From positions 1-52,886 of the IMG/VR virus record IMGVR_UViG_3300050821_000727: 52,886 nt of DNA. One strand, 5' to 3'. Of the stretch, positions 35,287-43,649 are shown piece by piece. Source of the DNA: a virus. The notes under the pieces are model-generated. The model was given only the letters and a program-made list of their open reading frames with translations. It made no database searches and had not been told where the DNA came from. A program made the position numbers and the translations under genes. Position 1 is the stretch's first letter. The number at the start of each line of letters is the position of its first letter.

Positions 35287-35544
35287 TTAAGTTTTATTTG
35301 ATTGTTCAATGAATTTGGTTGTTGAAGTGACCATTGAAATTATTGCATCAGTTGTTCGTATCCCATAAGCGTGCAAACGAAATGCTACATCTGGTTCAGA
35401 AGTATTACCTGCGCCGAGAGACAGAGTTTTTACAAACTGTTCTCTATGAAGTTGTAGGTTCTTTATTAGTTGCACAGTGCACGGATGTGTCAACCACGCT
35501 CCATGTTGAGCAGACAAAACATTTTCTGGACTTAGTTGTTCCAT
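35287..35544 (-). CDS. Small helical head-region protein
   Basis: An 85-residue helical protein (TVQLIKNLQLHREQFVKTL, then TTDAIISMVTSTTKFIEQ) between the scaffold and portal genes, separated by 2 bp each side. Small proteins here often help capsid or portal assembly. No family was recognised. Confidence 0.7.
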   Translation of the reverse strand: MEQLSPENVLSAQHGAWLTHPCTVQLIKNLQLHREQFVKTLSLGAGNTSEPDVAFRLHAYGIRTTDAIISMVTSTTKFIEQSNKT

Positions 35545-35546
35545 GA

Positions 35547-37472
35547 CTATTTCTGTACTCCATTCTTCTGTTGTGATTGTTCTTGCATCTGTTTGAACTT
35601 ATCTGCTGCCACTTCAACAAGAGGCAAAGCATGTATTCTGCCTGTCTCAGAGAACCATTCTGGATGTTCTGCAAGATGTACAATACCTTGTCCAGCTTGT
35701 TTAGCCATTGCAATACCTTGACCTAATTGCGACTGCTGTTGTTGCTGTTGTTCAGCCATTTGTTGTTTGATGGCTTGAACATATTTAGCAGCACTATCAG
35801 GGAATTGCTTCTCAAGAAAATCAGTCAAAAATGGAATCGCCGCGCCAGTATTTTGAATAACTGGCCAAGTTTCCATCATTGACTGAATAAGTTTTGCCTT
35901 CTCAATAACATCAACATCACCAGAAGGTTTGACTGTCCAAGACCGAGCATATAATGGAGCAACAACAGGATTAACTTTAATCAAACCAGCTAGAACTCGT
36001 GACTTAATAATATCACACTCAAACGTAAATTGATTCTTCAGTGCCACAGAGAATAGTGTAACTTGCACTCCTGATAACTGTTGAGCCTGTTGAGTTGCGG
36101 CTTTAATTGCTGTTGCTGTCTTTCGAGAATCAGCTTGTTTATTAGTTTCTGCAAAATTAACTTGAGATGTTTCTTGCTGATTGGACGACACTAACAACTG
36201 AATAGCAGTAAACATCTGTGGGTCTGGAGCATCTAACTTCATCTCTTTTAGTTTACCATTAATAATAGCTCCTGTCTTGAAATAAATATTCTTCTGGATA
36301 AGAAAATCATCATTTGGGTCAGAAGTATCTTTGGAAAAGTATAATCCAGCAGCGCGGCGGGCCTGAGTAAGAGTTGACGACATCAATGAAGATGCAGCAT
36401 TTTGTGTATCTTGGTCTAAGAATATCCTACCTTTAAGATTAGCTATTGTATCATTCTCTGATATTAAATATGGATATAAGAAGTATGGATAAGCTGTCTC
36501 ATATTCTTCATCAGAAGGAGGAATCCCACTTTTAATTTGGTCTATGTGTTTATCTGTAATGTTGGGATTAAACTTCTTAATTGCTGGAATAGCCAAAGAC
36601 TGCATCATTGGTGGAATCTTTGATATTACTGGTGCCAACTTTGCAGCAGATTGATTAATCTTTCTACGACCCAAAAACAAAGGACGAGGTTTACGAATCC
36701 AATCATCACATATTTTAGGACAAGCCCAAGCAACTTGAACCACTCCTTTTACTCTAAACATAATCTTCATAACTTTATACAAAGACCTATTTATAGTTAC
36801 TGTGCCAGAGTAAATATTAGCTTGTTCGTCATTTGGTTCTGAGTCTAAAATCTTCTGAACTTGTTTCTTTTCCCACTTATCATCTCCTTCTGACTCATTA
36901 GTTATTAGAGACTTCAATTTGGTGCGGGTAAAGTAATAAGAACGTCCTAACATCTCGCACTTTTGAATATCTCTTGTATCAGCAATAAAAGCAAAATCTC
37001 CATATTGTACATACTCTCTTCCCAACTCCCCAGGATTATTCAAGTCTTGAACTGTCTCCATCACTCCATAACCATTAGCTTGGAATCCATCAATATTGGC
37101 ATACATTGATAGTTGCCATCCATCAAAGCGCAACTTCTCTGTTAAATCAACCTCTAATAGAGACAAATCAAAGGCAGCATCAGTCCTATCTTTCAATATT
37201 ACTGCCCTTGGAGATTGAGTAATGTACTGTATATATGCAGACTGCTCCCGACGAATGTTAGTATCAATGATATGTAATGGTACATACAACTCGTCAGGAG
37301 CAATTCTTCCACCCTTTCTTTCCAACTCTATATCAACTTCTGCATAACGCAGTTTACGAGAAGCTAACAACTTAGATGTCAAGTCAAATGTGACATCTTT
37401 TAGGTTGTCAATTTTCGTCGCTAACTTCTCGTAGTTAGTTGAATCTATGTACTCTGTGGAAGTGTCTGCCAT
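35547..37472 (-). CDS. Portal protein
   Basis: The 641-residue protein has a helical and beta pattern usual for portals, with ELYVPLHIIDTNIRREQSAYIQYI near the start and a long helical C-terminus. A poly-Gln stretch (EQQQQQQSQ) is near residue 590. Position between terminase and scaffold supports the call. It forms the ring at the capsid vertex through which DNA is packaged. Confidence 0.8.
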   Translation of the reverse strand: MADTSTEYIDSTNYEKLATKIDNLKDVTFDLTSKLLASRKLRYAEVDIELERKGGRIAPDELYVPLHIIDTNIRREQSAYIQYITQSPRAVILKDRTDAAFDLSLLEVDLTEKLRFDGWQLSMYANIDGFQANGYGVMETVQDLNNPGELGREYVQYGDFAFIADTRDIQKCEMLGRSYYFTRTKLKSLITNESEGDDKWEKKQVQKILDSEPNDEQANIYSGTVTINRSLYKVMKIMFRVKGVVQVAWACPKICDDWIRKPRPLFLGRRKINQSAAKLAPVISKIPPMMQSLAIPAIKKFNPNITDKHIDQIKSGIPPSDEEYETAYPYFLYPYLISENDTIANLKGRIFLDQDTQNAASSLMSSTLTQARRAAGLYFSKDTSDPNDDFLIQKNIYFKTGAIINGKLKEMKLDAPDPQMFTAIQLLVSSNQQETSQVNFAETNKQADSRKTATAIKAATQQAQQLSGVQVTLFSVALKNQFTFECDIIKSRVLAGLIKVNPVVAPLYARSWTVKPSGDVDVIEKAKLIQSMMETWPVIQNTGAAIPFLTDFLEKQFPDSAAKYVQAIKQQMAEQQQQQQSQLGQGIAMAKQAGQGIVHLAEHPEWFSETGRIHALPLVEVAADKFKQMQEQSQQKNGVQK

Positions 37473-37479
37473 AATAGTC

Positions 37480-37704
37480 TTATTTCCCTGGCATACTATC
37501 AGTTGAATATTCTGACGGATGTCCAGAATCGTGAGTCTGTAGATGCATCAATGTTTGTGCAAGTCTAGCTCTATGACCCATTACTCCCGGTGATTTCTCA
37601 TGCTCTTTAGCAAACTCAGCAGTAGATTTACCTGCCTTCTCTGCCGCACTTTTGAAAGCACCATGATGCTCAATCGCTGTTTCTATCCAATGTTTGTCAG
37701 CCAT
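37480..37704 (-). CDS. Small phage protein, MADKHW type
   Basis: The 74-residue protein is read from the ATG at 37704, where a typical opening appears (MADKHWIETAIEHHGAFKSAAEKAGKS). An earlier frame start at 37797 would add an unlikely Leu-rich extension. The sequence is helical, His-rich and basic. Related small proteins appear next to portals in many phages; their role is unknown. Confidence 0.75.
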   Translation of the reverse strand: MADKHWIETAIEHHGAFKSAAEKAGKSTAEFAKEHEKSPGVMGHRARLAQTLMHLQTHDSGHPSEYSTDSMPGK

Positions 37705-37705
37705 A

Positions 37706-38017
37706 TTATGCCTTTGGAGCAGGATTAGTAGGTGGCGGAGTTGTTGGGGCGGGAGTCTTAGCTGGAACAAATGAAGATACAGCTTTACCCTTATCATCTT
37801 GTCCTGTTACACGATAGAGTGTAACCCCTTGCACAGTAACAGTATTCTCATTACTATTCATAACTACCACATTTCCGCTAATTATATTCAAGTATTTATT
37901 CATATGATTTGTTAATGGTTTGATGTCCGCCGCTATTGGTTGACCACAAGTGATACACAACTTCTGTTCTGGTTTCTTGATGAAGGTACGTTCTTGTGGA
38001 TTGTATGTTTCTGGCAT
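37706..38017 (-). CDS. Small protein with CxxC zinc pair
   Basis: The 103-residue protein has one CITCGQ pair (residues 21-25), a beta middle and a Pro/Thr/Ala-rich tail. One CxxC alone could bind zinc only as a dimer. It sits between portal-side and terminase-side genes. Its function is unknown. Confidence 0.65.
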   Translation of the reverse strand: MPETYNPQERTFIKKPEQKLCITCGQPIAADIKPLTNHMNKYLNIISGNVVVMNSNENTVTVQGVTLYRVTGQDDKGKAVSSFVPAKTPAPTTPPPTNPAPKA

Positions 38018-38025
38018 AAAGTTAT

Positions 38026-38259
38026 TTAGATAAAGTTAATTTCAACTGCAAGGCTCCAAATTGCTTCATCTTGTTCAGATGATAATACTTCTGGTAAGGT
38101 ATTACATAGTATTTCTAAATTATTTGCCTTATTTCTAAGACGATGAATTTTATCCTTAAGAACTGCTTTTGCAGATTGTCGTGAACAACATGTTGATACT
38201 TGTCCAATGCTACCACCAGTTGGATAACTTTCCTTTACATTTTTTATTTGGTCTTGCAT
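38026..38259 (-). CDS. Small helical protein, 77 aa
   Basis: The protein has a helical, charged middle (AVLKDKIHRLRNKANNLEILCNTL) and a TCCSRQ cysteine pair. A strong Shine-Dalgarno site (AAGGAG) precedes its ATG. It lies 2 bp after the terminase gene. Role unknown; it may be part of the packaging set. Confidence 0.7.
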   Translation of the reverse strand: MQDQIKNVKESYPTGGSIGQVSTCCSRQSAKAVLKDKIHRLRNKANNLEILCNTLPEVLSSEQDEAIWSLAVEINFI

Positions 38260-38261
38260 AA

Positions 38262-40049
38262 TTATCTCCTTACTAGGTTCTGGTTTATTTCTTTTATTTG
38301 TTCTCTAAGTTCATCCATCTCACTAAATTCAATGTGCTCTGGACGAAATTTATGTAAATCTGCATATGCCCAATTCTTCTGGTCGAAGTCACCAGTTACT
38401 TTAGGATTAGTATCTTCCTCTTTAACTTCATATGGTAATGAAGTCAATATAGACTCAACATATGTTGATTTGTAGTCGTAGAAAGCTAATGCAAAAGAGT
38501 CTGCTCTATCTGGAGAAGGATAGCCTCTGGAACGAGATTCAATCTTTGACAACAACTGATGAACAGAACCATCTACCAATTTGTAATATCTAGTAGATAA
38601 CTGACGAATCAATATTGGGTCATCAATCATTATTATCTCATTACGCTCAAATAATAGCCTTACATTAAACCATATTTCTGACCCACGATTCTTATATGTT
38701 TTTGGCCTAGACGACTTTGTACGATTATCAATATATCGTATATTACTCCACCCTTGACGCTTCATCCTATCCAACATAGGCTTTCCAAGACCACCCATGT
38801 CAGAGAATATATACGCTTCTGGCTTATCCAACTCGTACTCTTTGAACTTCTGATTGAGAAATTCAATGGTATCTTCTGTATTGTCAAAACGAAATGGTAT
38901 TGTTTTGAGATGCTTATTGCCATTACGAATAGTTAATACAGTCTCATCTCCACCATCTGATAAGTCTAGTCCTGCTTTATTGACAGGTTCAGATAGGTGC
39001 GCTGGTGGATTCTTAACTGATTTCCATATGTAAGTATATGGAATAACAACCATTTCATCTGTAGTTCCAAACTCGGCAAGTACTTGAGATTTGTATGCTG
39101 CTCCATTTTCATGCCCTGGCAAATCTCTCCGCATCTGTTCTATGTACTGTTTAGGTATATGAGAACAATCAAACGCTGTTACATGATACTGTATCCAATC
39201 AATCGCCGCAACATCATATACTGATTGGATAGATTTTCTATCTATTGCCGTTGAACAATAGTCAAAGAAGTGACCTTGAATATTTCCTGGCGTTGAAACC
39301 AAGCACCTGTGAGTATAACCTGTGCATTTATTGAGGGCAATGTTAATCTCATCACTGACTGTTTTGGCTTCTGATTCAAAAATTCCCATCTTAGCATTTG
39401 GCTCAAGTGGATGATATCCTTCGGCTTTCCCGGATTCATCTGTTGCAAACAAGACAATAGGGCTTCCCGTTGCAAGACATTCATAATAACGGTAGTTACA
39501 TTTCCAGATTGGCCCAAAGATTTGGTTTGCTTTTTCACAGAGTTGCCTTATATAAGTGTCAGTTTGATTATCAAGTTGAATACCAGACGAAGAAGTAACA
39601 ACTCCACGAGCCTTCTGGTATCTCATACACAGCCAAACAACACATGGAGCTATGATATATTTATCTTTTCCAGAACCATTACAGGCGCGGACTACTGCTT
39701 GAAATGGATTTTTATCTGATTGTCCACCTGCTGCGAAGTCAAGAAGAAACTGAATTTGCCAGGGGTGTAAGTCAATCCCACCATTTTCTTTGCCCTTTTG
39801 AACATTATCATCAAGCAACCATAGCATCTCAAATGGGTCTTTAAACTTTATACCATCAGCAAAGTCATGAGACACAGGTGCCGCTGGCGCAACATCTTTA
39901 ACTTCATCTCCCAAAGAACAACCAAAAGAAGATATAGTCTGTGCCTCAGTTTCCAGTACCTTAGGAGATGGAGGAACCATTGGTACTGGAATTTGTTTTC
40001 CAGAATTAATAGCATCCACTAGTTCTTCTGGAGAAATATTACTAGACAT
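38262..40049 (-). CDS. Terminase large subunit
   Basis: The start at 40049 (8 bp inside the TerS gene) is preferred over 40073. The 595-residue protein has a Walker A-like ACNGSGKD (about 122-129), an SDEIN segment and LVSTPGN coupling motif. The C-terminal RNase H-fold nuclease has GLDLSDGGDE, YIFSDMGGLG and SPDRADSFALAF. These are the ATPase and nuclease that pump and cut phage DNA. Two alternative ATGs lie upstream. Confidence 0.9.
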   Translation of the reverse strand: MSSNISPEELVDAINSGKQIPVPMVPPSPKVLETEAQTISSFGCSLGDEVKDVAPAAPVSHDFADGIKFKDPFEMLWLLDDNVQKGKENGGIDLHPWQIQFLLDFAAGGQSDKNPFQAVVRACNGSGKDKYIIAPCVVWLCMRYQKARGVVTSSSGIQLDNQTDTYIRQLCEKANQIFGPIWKCNYRYYECLATGSPIVLFATDESGKAEGYHPLEPNAKMGIFESEAKTVSDEINIALNKCTGYTHRCLVSTPGNIQGHFFDYCSTAIDRKSIQSVYDVAAIDWIQYHVTAFDCSHIPKQYIEQMRRDLPGHENGAAYKSQVLAEFGTTDEMVVIPYTYIWKSVKNPPAHLSEPVNKAGLDLSDGGDETVLTIRNGNKHLKTIPFRFDNTEDTIEFLNQKFKEYELDKPEAYIFSDMGGLGKPMLDRMKRQGWSNIRYIDNRTKSSRPKTYKNRGSEIWFNVRLLFERNEIIMIDDPILIRQLSTRYYKLVDGSVHQLLSKIESRSRGYPSPDRADSFALAFYDYKSTYVESILTSLPYEVKEEDTNPKVTGDFDQKNWAYADLHKFRPEHIEFSEMDELREQIKEINQNLVRR

Positions 40050-40482
40050 CAACACACTCTTTCTGCACACCACTGCCTAGTATTCGTTGTTTAATACCAG
40101 TTGTAACCTGTCTGGCGCGCTCCAATTGTTTGTTGATGAACAGAATATTAAAATTATTTCCCGCCATTCCTTTTACAACATCTTTTCTCCCCTTTGCATC
40201 ATCTCTTACATATGTAGCCATTTTTGCCCTCAAATGAGGGTCTTCTGCACCTAAGGCCAAATCAAGTATCATTTCTTTTACTCTAGCCTGTTCATCTTCT
40301 GTGTAATTTAATCTATTCTCATTCTCTGGCTCTGTCCCACATGCTTTACGATATTTTGATGAGCATTGCATAAGACCAGCCTTAACAGCATCAACTTGCA
40401 ATTCTTGAGAATCAGAAATCTCTTGTGGGGTCATTCCTTCATCCTCATACGCTGTTTTAATTGCTGTAAGTTCTGCTGTCAT
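40042..40482 (-). CDS. Terminase small subunit
   Basis: The 146-residue helical protein starts with a helix-turn-helix-like MTAELTAIKTAYEDEGMTPQEISDSQEL and overlaps the large subunit by 8 bp. Order and pattern fit a TerS that recognises packaging sites. It is not recognisable by a catalytic motif, so this rests on context. Confidence 0.75.
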   Translation of the reverse strand: MTAELTAIKTAYEDEGMTPQEISDSQELQVDAVKAGLMQCSSKYRKACGTEPENENRLNYTEDEQARVKEMILDLALGAEDPHLRAKMATYVRDDAKGRKDVVKGMAGNNFNILFINKQLERARQVTTGIKQRILGSGVQKECVDV

Positions 40483-40487
40483 ACTAA

Positions 40488-40709
40488 TTATTTAAATCCA
40501 AACCTCTCAAAATCAATATCAAGTTTCTCCATTGACTCAGCGTGCATAAATTGATGTGTGAAATGTATAGCATTGTGCAATGCCGCCAATTCGTCTTTAG
40601 TGTGAGTTTCTTCTGGCCTACGAGTTAAATTCGCTTTAGCTTCAGATTTAGTGCGCATCTGAATAGTTTTCATCGGCGCGCCTTTAGCTGTTGGGATTAT
40701 AAGATTCAT
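40488..40709 (-). CDS. Small basic protein before terminase
   Basis: A 73-residue protein with a basic N-terminal half (KTIQMRTKSEAKANLTRRPEE) and a His-rich helix (LHNAIHFTHQFMHAESMEK). It overlaps the next upstream gene by 4 bp. It may bind DNA, but no family is known. Confidence 0.65.
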   Translation of the reverse strand: MNLIIPTAKGAPMKTIQMRTKSEAKANLTRRPEETHTKDELAALHNAIHFTHQFMHAESMEKLDIDFERFGFK

Positions 40710-40879
40710 ACTATTGGTGCGAGCATTTTATATACTTCCTCAACGAATTTAATAGTTACTGGCGCGGCGACCCCTCCCTCTTCAAATGATGCTATAGAGA
40801 TAGTTTTAACTTTCTGCTCACCTTGTAAGCTAGTCTTAAAGCCACAATCATTTAGTGATATATTGTTCTCTGTGTGCAT
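40706..40879 (-). CDS. Small protein, 57 aa
   Basis: The frame runs from ATG at 40879 to TGA at 40706-40708, overlapping the start of the next gene in ATGA fashion and the end of the previous one by 32 bp. The product has alternating strands and a helix (IKFVEEVYKML). The tight coupling supports it. Confidence 0.6.
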   Translation of the reverse strand: MHTENNISLNDCGFKTSLQGEQKVKTISIASFEEGGVAAPVTIKFVEEVYKMLAPIV

Positions 40880-41012
40880 CTTTGATTTTCTTTCTTATTT
40901 CTCTAATATCAGCCTCTAAAAGTGTCCTATACCTTGCTGGCATTTGTCCTTCTAATTGTTTACTAATCATATTTCTCTGTGACACTAATTCTTTATAGTC
41001 TGTCTCGTTCAT
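40848..41012 (-). CDS. Small helical protein, first gene of late arc
   Basis: The 54-residue protein (MNETDYKELVSQRNMISKQL ...) is helical with a basic end and resembles small phage helical proteins with a QMPARYRTLLEADIREI pattern. It starts about 10 nt downstream of the predicted start of a sigma-54-type promoter. It opens the virion operon. Confidence 0.7.
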   Translation of the reverse strand: MNETDYKELVSQRNMISKQLEGQMPARYRTLLEADIREIRKKIKDAHREQYITK

Positions 41013-41032
41013 TTATCCTATACCGTCCTCTT

Positions 41033-41048
41033 AGCATTTTTCATGCCA
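41033..41048 (-). promoter_or_regulatory. Sigma-54-type promoter of virion operon
   Basis: Read on the - strand it is TGGCATGAAAAATGCT, with GG-N10-GC spacing. It lies 20 bp upstream of the first late gene. A start near 41022 gives a very short leader. It should control terminase, portal and, by read-through, much of the virion arc. Confidence 0.85.
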
Positions 41049-41220
41049 ATTATACTAATAGATATTCTGCGCGCTTGTTAATAGTTGTATTAGTTATTCT
41101 TGTTTTTTCACTATTTGTCGAGAGAGATGTATAGTTCAGTTTCGACTTTCGCTTTCTGGTTTTCTGCTAGAAGTTATCTTTATATTGAATGTTAGTGATG
41201 GTTATGAGTGTTGCTCACTA

Positions 41221-41244
41221 TATACTCAGTATATACTTAGTATA
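41221..41244. repeat. Two overlapping 13-bp palindromes (operator-like)
   Basis: TATACTCAGTATA and TATACTTAGTATA overlap by 2 bp with centres 11 bp apart, about one helical turn. A weaker third half-match follows. Just downstream is a perfect TATAAT. This looks like a pair of repressor or activator sites; no obvious regulator gene is adjacent. Confidence 0.65.
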
Positions 41245-41334
41245 GTCAGTACGCTATATAATACTAACTATTAGTTGCTAGCATTACTAATACATAGTGT
41301 TATTATCCCTAATACAACTATCATAATCATACCT

Positions 41335-41354
41335 AATACTATGCTGTATTCACT
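41335..41354. repeat. 20-bp inverted repeat, left arm
   Basis: This sequence is the exact reverse complement of 41504-41523. The two arms enclose 149 bp, including a sigma-54-type promoter at 41431-41446. Confidence 0.9.
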
Positions 41355-41430
41355 CTTAGACTTTTTAATAAATTGAAAAAAAGGCGTTATTAGGAGTTGT
41401 ATTTCTTAAAATCTGTCTAATAATGGGACA

Positions 41431-41446
41431 TGGCATGAAATATGCT
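41431..41446 (+). promoter_or_regulatory. Sigma-54-type promoter inside inverted repeat
   Basis: TGGCATGAAATATGCT has the invariant GG and GC 10 bases apart and matches the other phage sites. In this orientation it would start near 41458 and transcribe the GIY-YIG gene at 41524. It lies between the two 20-bp arms. Confidence 0.8.
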
Positions 41447-41503
41447 ACATAAGTAATATAACTAATACAAATTATATATTTGTCAATAAATAAATATAAA
41501 TAA

Positions 41504-41523
41504 AGTGAATACAGCATAGTATT
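41504..41523. repeat. 20-bp inverted repeat, right arm
   Basis: It is the exact reverse complement of 41335-41354. It ends at the base before the ATG of the GIY-YIG gene. Confidence 0.9.
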
Positions 41524-41964
41524 ATGGATAATACAACGAGCATAACAAATACTACTAACGACATGCAAGAGTTTTTACGCGAGCACCTAGTTAAGCCACC
41601 ACAGACACTAGAAATGAACATATTGCGTCTTAATGAGTTACAACCAGAGTCTAAACAATTTATTGGCGTGTATTGTATTACTCATCGTGATAGTGGACGG
41701 CGATATATTGGACAATCAAAAGACGTGTGGAATAGGTATGCTCAACACTGTAGGTTTAAAAAGGCTGATAAGGATAACTTATTGCAAGCGGCTTTGAGAA
41801 AATATGGTCTGCAAGCCTTTGATTTTGAGTTACTTGTGGACTGTGAGAAAACAGGGTTAAATAAACTAATAATGGAGCGAGAATTTATTAGAAAATATAA
41901 TACAACTGATATCCGCTACGGATTCAACATTCGTTGTAAATACCCTGATATCAACGAAATATAG
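41524..41964 (+). CDS. GIY-YIG endonuclease
   Basis: The 146-residue protein shows the GIY-YIG core: GVYCI (in place of GIY), then RRYIGQSKDVWNRYAQH, with an Arg and a later Glu (MEREFIRKYN) as expected for catalysis. Phage members are often homing nucleases. Only the N-terminal 40 residues are extra; no DNA-binding domain follows. The start codon touches the inverted repeat. It may have inserted here with the repeat. Confidence 0.88.
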   Translation: MDNTTSITNTTNDMQEFLREHLVKPPQTLEMNILRLNELQPESKQFIGVYCITHRDSGRRYIGQSKDVWNRYAQHCRFKKADKDNLLQAALRKYGLQAFDFELLVDCEKTGLNKLIMEREFIRKYNTTDIRYGFNIRCKYPDINEI

Positions 41965-42160
41965 TTGCAAATAATTGTTGACGTGTATAATATACCTGCT
42001 ATAGTGCTCATAGTTCTTTGACATCTCATAGCACGGTTGAATTACTGGTCTGGTGGACACAATAACTCTACCACCACTCAATTTATCGTGTAACGTATAG
42101 GCAACGGTTATCTGTCATGTTAGACTCACAAATTTGTGGACGTAAGGAGTGTTGCAAGCT
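41965..42160 (+). promoter_or_regulatory. Leader with palindromes
   Basis: After the sigma-70 promoter come a GTGCT/AGCAC pairing, a TGGTGG/CCACCA hairpin and a perfect 12-bp palindrome CACAAATTTGTG (42127-42138). AAGGAG at 42144-42149 precedes the next gene. A regulated leader is likely. No tRNA can be folded. Confidence 0.5.
41978..42005 (+). promoter_or_regulatory. Sigma-70 promoter with extended -10
   Basis: TTGACG (41978-41983), a 16-bp spacer and TATAGT (42000-42005), preceded by TGC as an extended -10. Each box has five of six consensus bases. It follows the GIY-YIG stop and could provide early transcription independent of the sigma-54 activator. Confidence 0.65.
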
Positions 42161-42370
42161 ATGCAACTTATACCTATAAATGAGTCAAGCAAGTATGTTA
42201 ATTGGAATGACTTATCCACAATGAAAATACTTACCTGTAAAAATCACCCTACGGCAAGGTATTCTACCAAGAATCCTTGGAAACGCAATCTACATATTCT
42301 TGAATTTCCGCAAGGCATGTCTAATGAATGTTCTTGTTCATTCAATGACTTGTGTTTGATTGTTGAATAG
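42161..42370 (+). CDS. Small Cys-containing protein, 69 aa
   Basis: The ATG at 42161 is chosen because AAGGAG ends 11 bp upstream; a GTG at 42149 overlaps that site. The protein has a CKNHP and a CSCSF cluster and a basic middle. Its function is unknown. The gene is bracketed by a 14-bp inverted repeat, and a perfect DnaA-box-like TTATCCACA (42212-42220) lies within it. Confidence 0.6.
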   Translation: MQLIPINESSKYVNWNDLSTMKILTCKNHPTARYSTKNPWKRNLHILEFPQGMSNECSCSFNDLCLIVE

Positions 42371-42377
42371 TTCACAT

Positions 42378-42398
42378 GCTAGGCAATTAGTGCCTAGC
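42378..42398 (+). terminator. 8-bp hairpin after small gene
   Basis: GCTAGGCA/TGCCTAGC with a 5-nt loop. It starts 7 bp after the stop at 42370. There is no T-run, so it is at most a rho-type or stability hairpin. It partly overlaps the right arm of the 14-bp repeat. Confidence 0.5.
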
Positions 42399-42475
42399 TT
42401 GCAACACTTCAAAACTCCATAAACGCTTGCGGTAAATCGCCGCAACTGTCACAACGTAGTAACTACAAAACTAAC

Positions 42476-42826
42476 ATGAAAACTGATAACCTAATTGTGG
42501 AAAAAGCTCTTGAGCCGTTCAAACGTTCACTTGGCGACAGCATGCCAAAAATAGTTGGCGACATCAAGTCACTACTTGGACGTGTGGACAAAGACGTAAT
42601 AGTGAAAGACGGCGACTGGAAAGCTAGTGCCGGATTCAAACTGTCACGTCGTAATGGTGAAACGGTTCAGCTACCTGCTAATAACCCTGCAACCATATTG
42701 CTATGTTTTGGTATGCGCTTCAATGAATTGGCGAAGAACGCCGATTGTAACATTGAAGCAGGCATACCTAGCCAGTGTGAGGCATGGGTGAAGGAACACA
42801 AATTGCAACCGAAGGTTGCTGCCTAA
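42476..42826 (+). CDS. Hypothetical protein, 116 aa
   Basis: A mixed alpha/beta protein with a helical start (ALEPFKRSLGDSMPK), a beta middle and a helical cysteine-containing end. Codon use is balanced. It is followed by a strong hairpin and T-run, and so closes a short early transcript. No family is recognised. Confidence 0.75.
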   Translation: MKTDNLIVEKALEPFKRSLGDSMPKIVGDIKSLLGRVDKDVIVKDGDWKASAGFKLSRRNGETVQLPANNPATILLCFGMRFNELAKNADCNIEAGIPSQCEAWVKEHKLQPKVAA

Positions 42827-42843
42827 GTGACGTAACACGACTT

Positions 42844-42922
42844 GGCCGTAACAGTTTAACGCGGACACTAGACGGAGAAAATCTCTTTTGTTCAGCGACT
42901 CTGTTACGGCCATTTTTATTTT
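42844..42922 (+). terminator. Terminator with 11-bp stem and long loop
   Basis: GGCCGTAACAG (42844-42854) pairs with CTGTTACGGCC (42901-42911) and is followed by ATTTTTATTTT. The 46-nt loop holds a small GAGA/TCTC hairpin. The stem and tail make a plausible intrinsic terminator; the unusual loop could be a separate RNA element. Confidence 0.7.
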
Positions 42923-43368
42923 CCACTGACCGTAATATCATCTAATGGATTACAGTAGGTAAATAGCATTAGAACTAGCAATCTGCTAAACCCACATTGT
43001 TACAGATGATGCAACCGCCTAGCATGTACACACCTGCAATGGCTATGTCCAGACAGAGTTAAACTTTGTCACCGCGCCCTAATAGTTGATTTACTCGCTA
43101 TATAGGTATTATTGACTTGCCAACTAGAAAGATTGCAGGACTTTAGATGATAGATAAAGAGTCATCACAACATCATGTGATGCAGTTAAGTTGCTCCTAT
43201 GGCAAACTTGAATAGTAGCCAGTGATTACTGCGTTACACCAGTAGTTGCTCAACTGATTTTGGCGGGACGAAAGACTCGCTATTACTACCAAGATTAACA
43301 GCATAGTGAGATGCAACACTTCAATGAACAGTGAACGAAATCCATAAGAACGTAAGGATAACGGCTGT

Positions 43369-43384
43369 TGGCATAGAATATGCT
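43369..43384 (+). promoter_or_regulatory. Sigma-54-type promoter in non-coding region
   Basis: TGGCATAGAATATGCT with GG-N10-GC spacing. Its start near 43396 would give a leader of over 400 nt to the gene at 43832, covering the inverted repeat. It could make a free RNA or act in origin activation. Confidence 0.8.
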
Positions 43385-43649
43385 TACAAATGTATTCAGC
43401 AATACGTTGACTAGTTATTAGAGTTGCTGATTTATCACTGTTTAATAAATGTGGCTGATAACCACTATATACATAGTTGGTCAATTACACATAGGATTAG
43501 TCCATCTATTGTTTGGAATTTATCACCAAATAAGAAGATGACTCCTAAAGACAAGTAGTGACATGGAATGTGTGACGTATCACTCGCCAACTATGTTGAT
43601 TTGTTATCAACTGTTACAAGCCAGTACAAACACAGAGTAATTGAAATGT

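Larger units (their letters stand above)
41013..41523. promoter_or_regulatory. Divergent control region, 510 bp
   Basis: No gene is seen. The region is AT-rich and holds two sigma-54-type promoters facing away from each other, tandem palindromes (41221-41244), a TATAAT box (41257-41262) that could be a sigma-70 -10, and a 20-bp inverted repeat around one promoter. It separates the early and late arcs and probably acts as the main switch. Confidence 0.75.
42148..42408. repeat. 14-bp inverted repeat bracketing a small gene
   Basis: AGTGTTGCAAGCTA at 42148-42161 is the reverse complement of 42395-42408. The left arm covers the end of the ribosome binding site and the first base of the ATG of the enclosed gene. 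Pairing could shut translation or mark the edges of a mobile piece. Confidence 0.7.

Noticed and set aside
42014-42042. TTGACA with a 17-bp spacer and ATTACT
   Set aside because: The -10 match is poor, and a better promoter lies 36 bp upstream.
42212-42220. A perfect DnaA box TTATCCACA
   Set aside because: Single copy inside a gene with no cluster; not enough for an origin.
43197-43484. A 95-codon frame on the - strand in the non-coding region
   Set aside because: It needs a TTG start without ribosome site, opposes its neighbours, and overlaps a promoter on the other strand.
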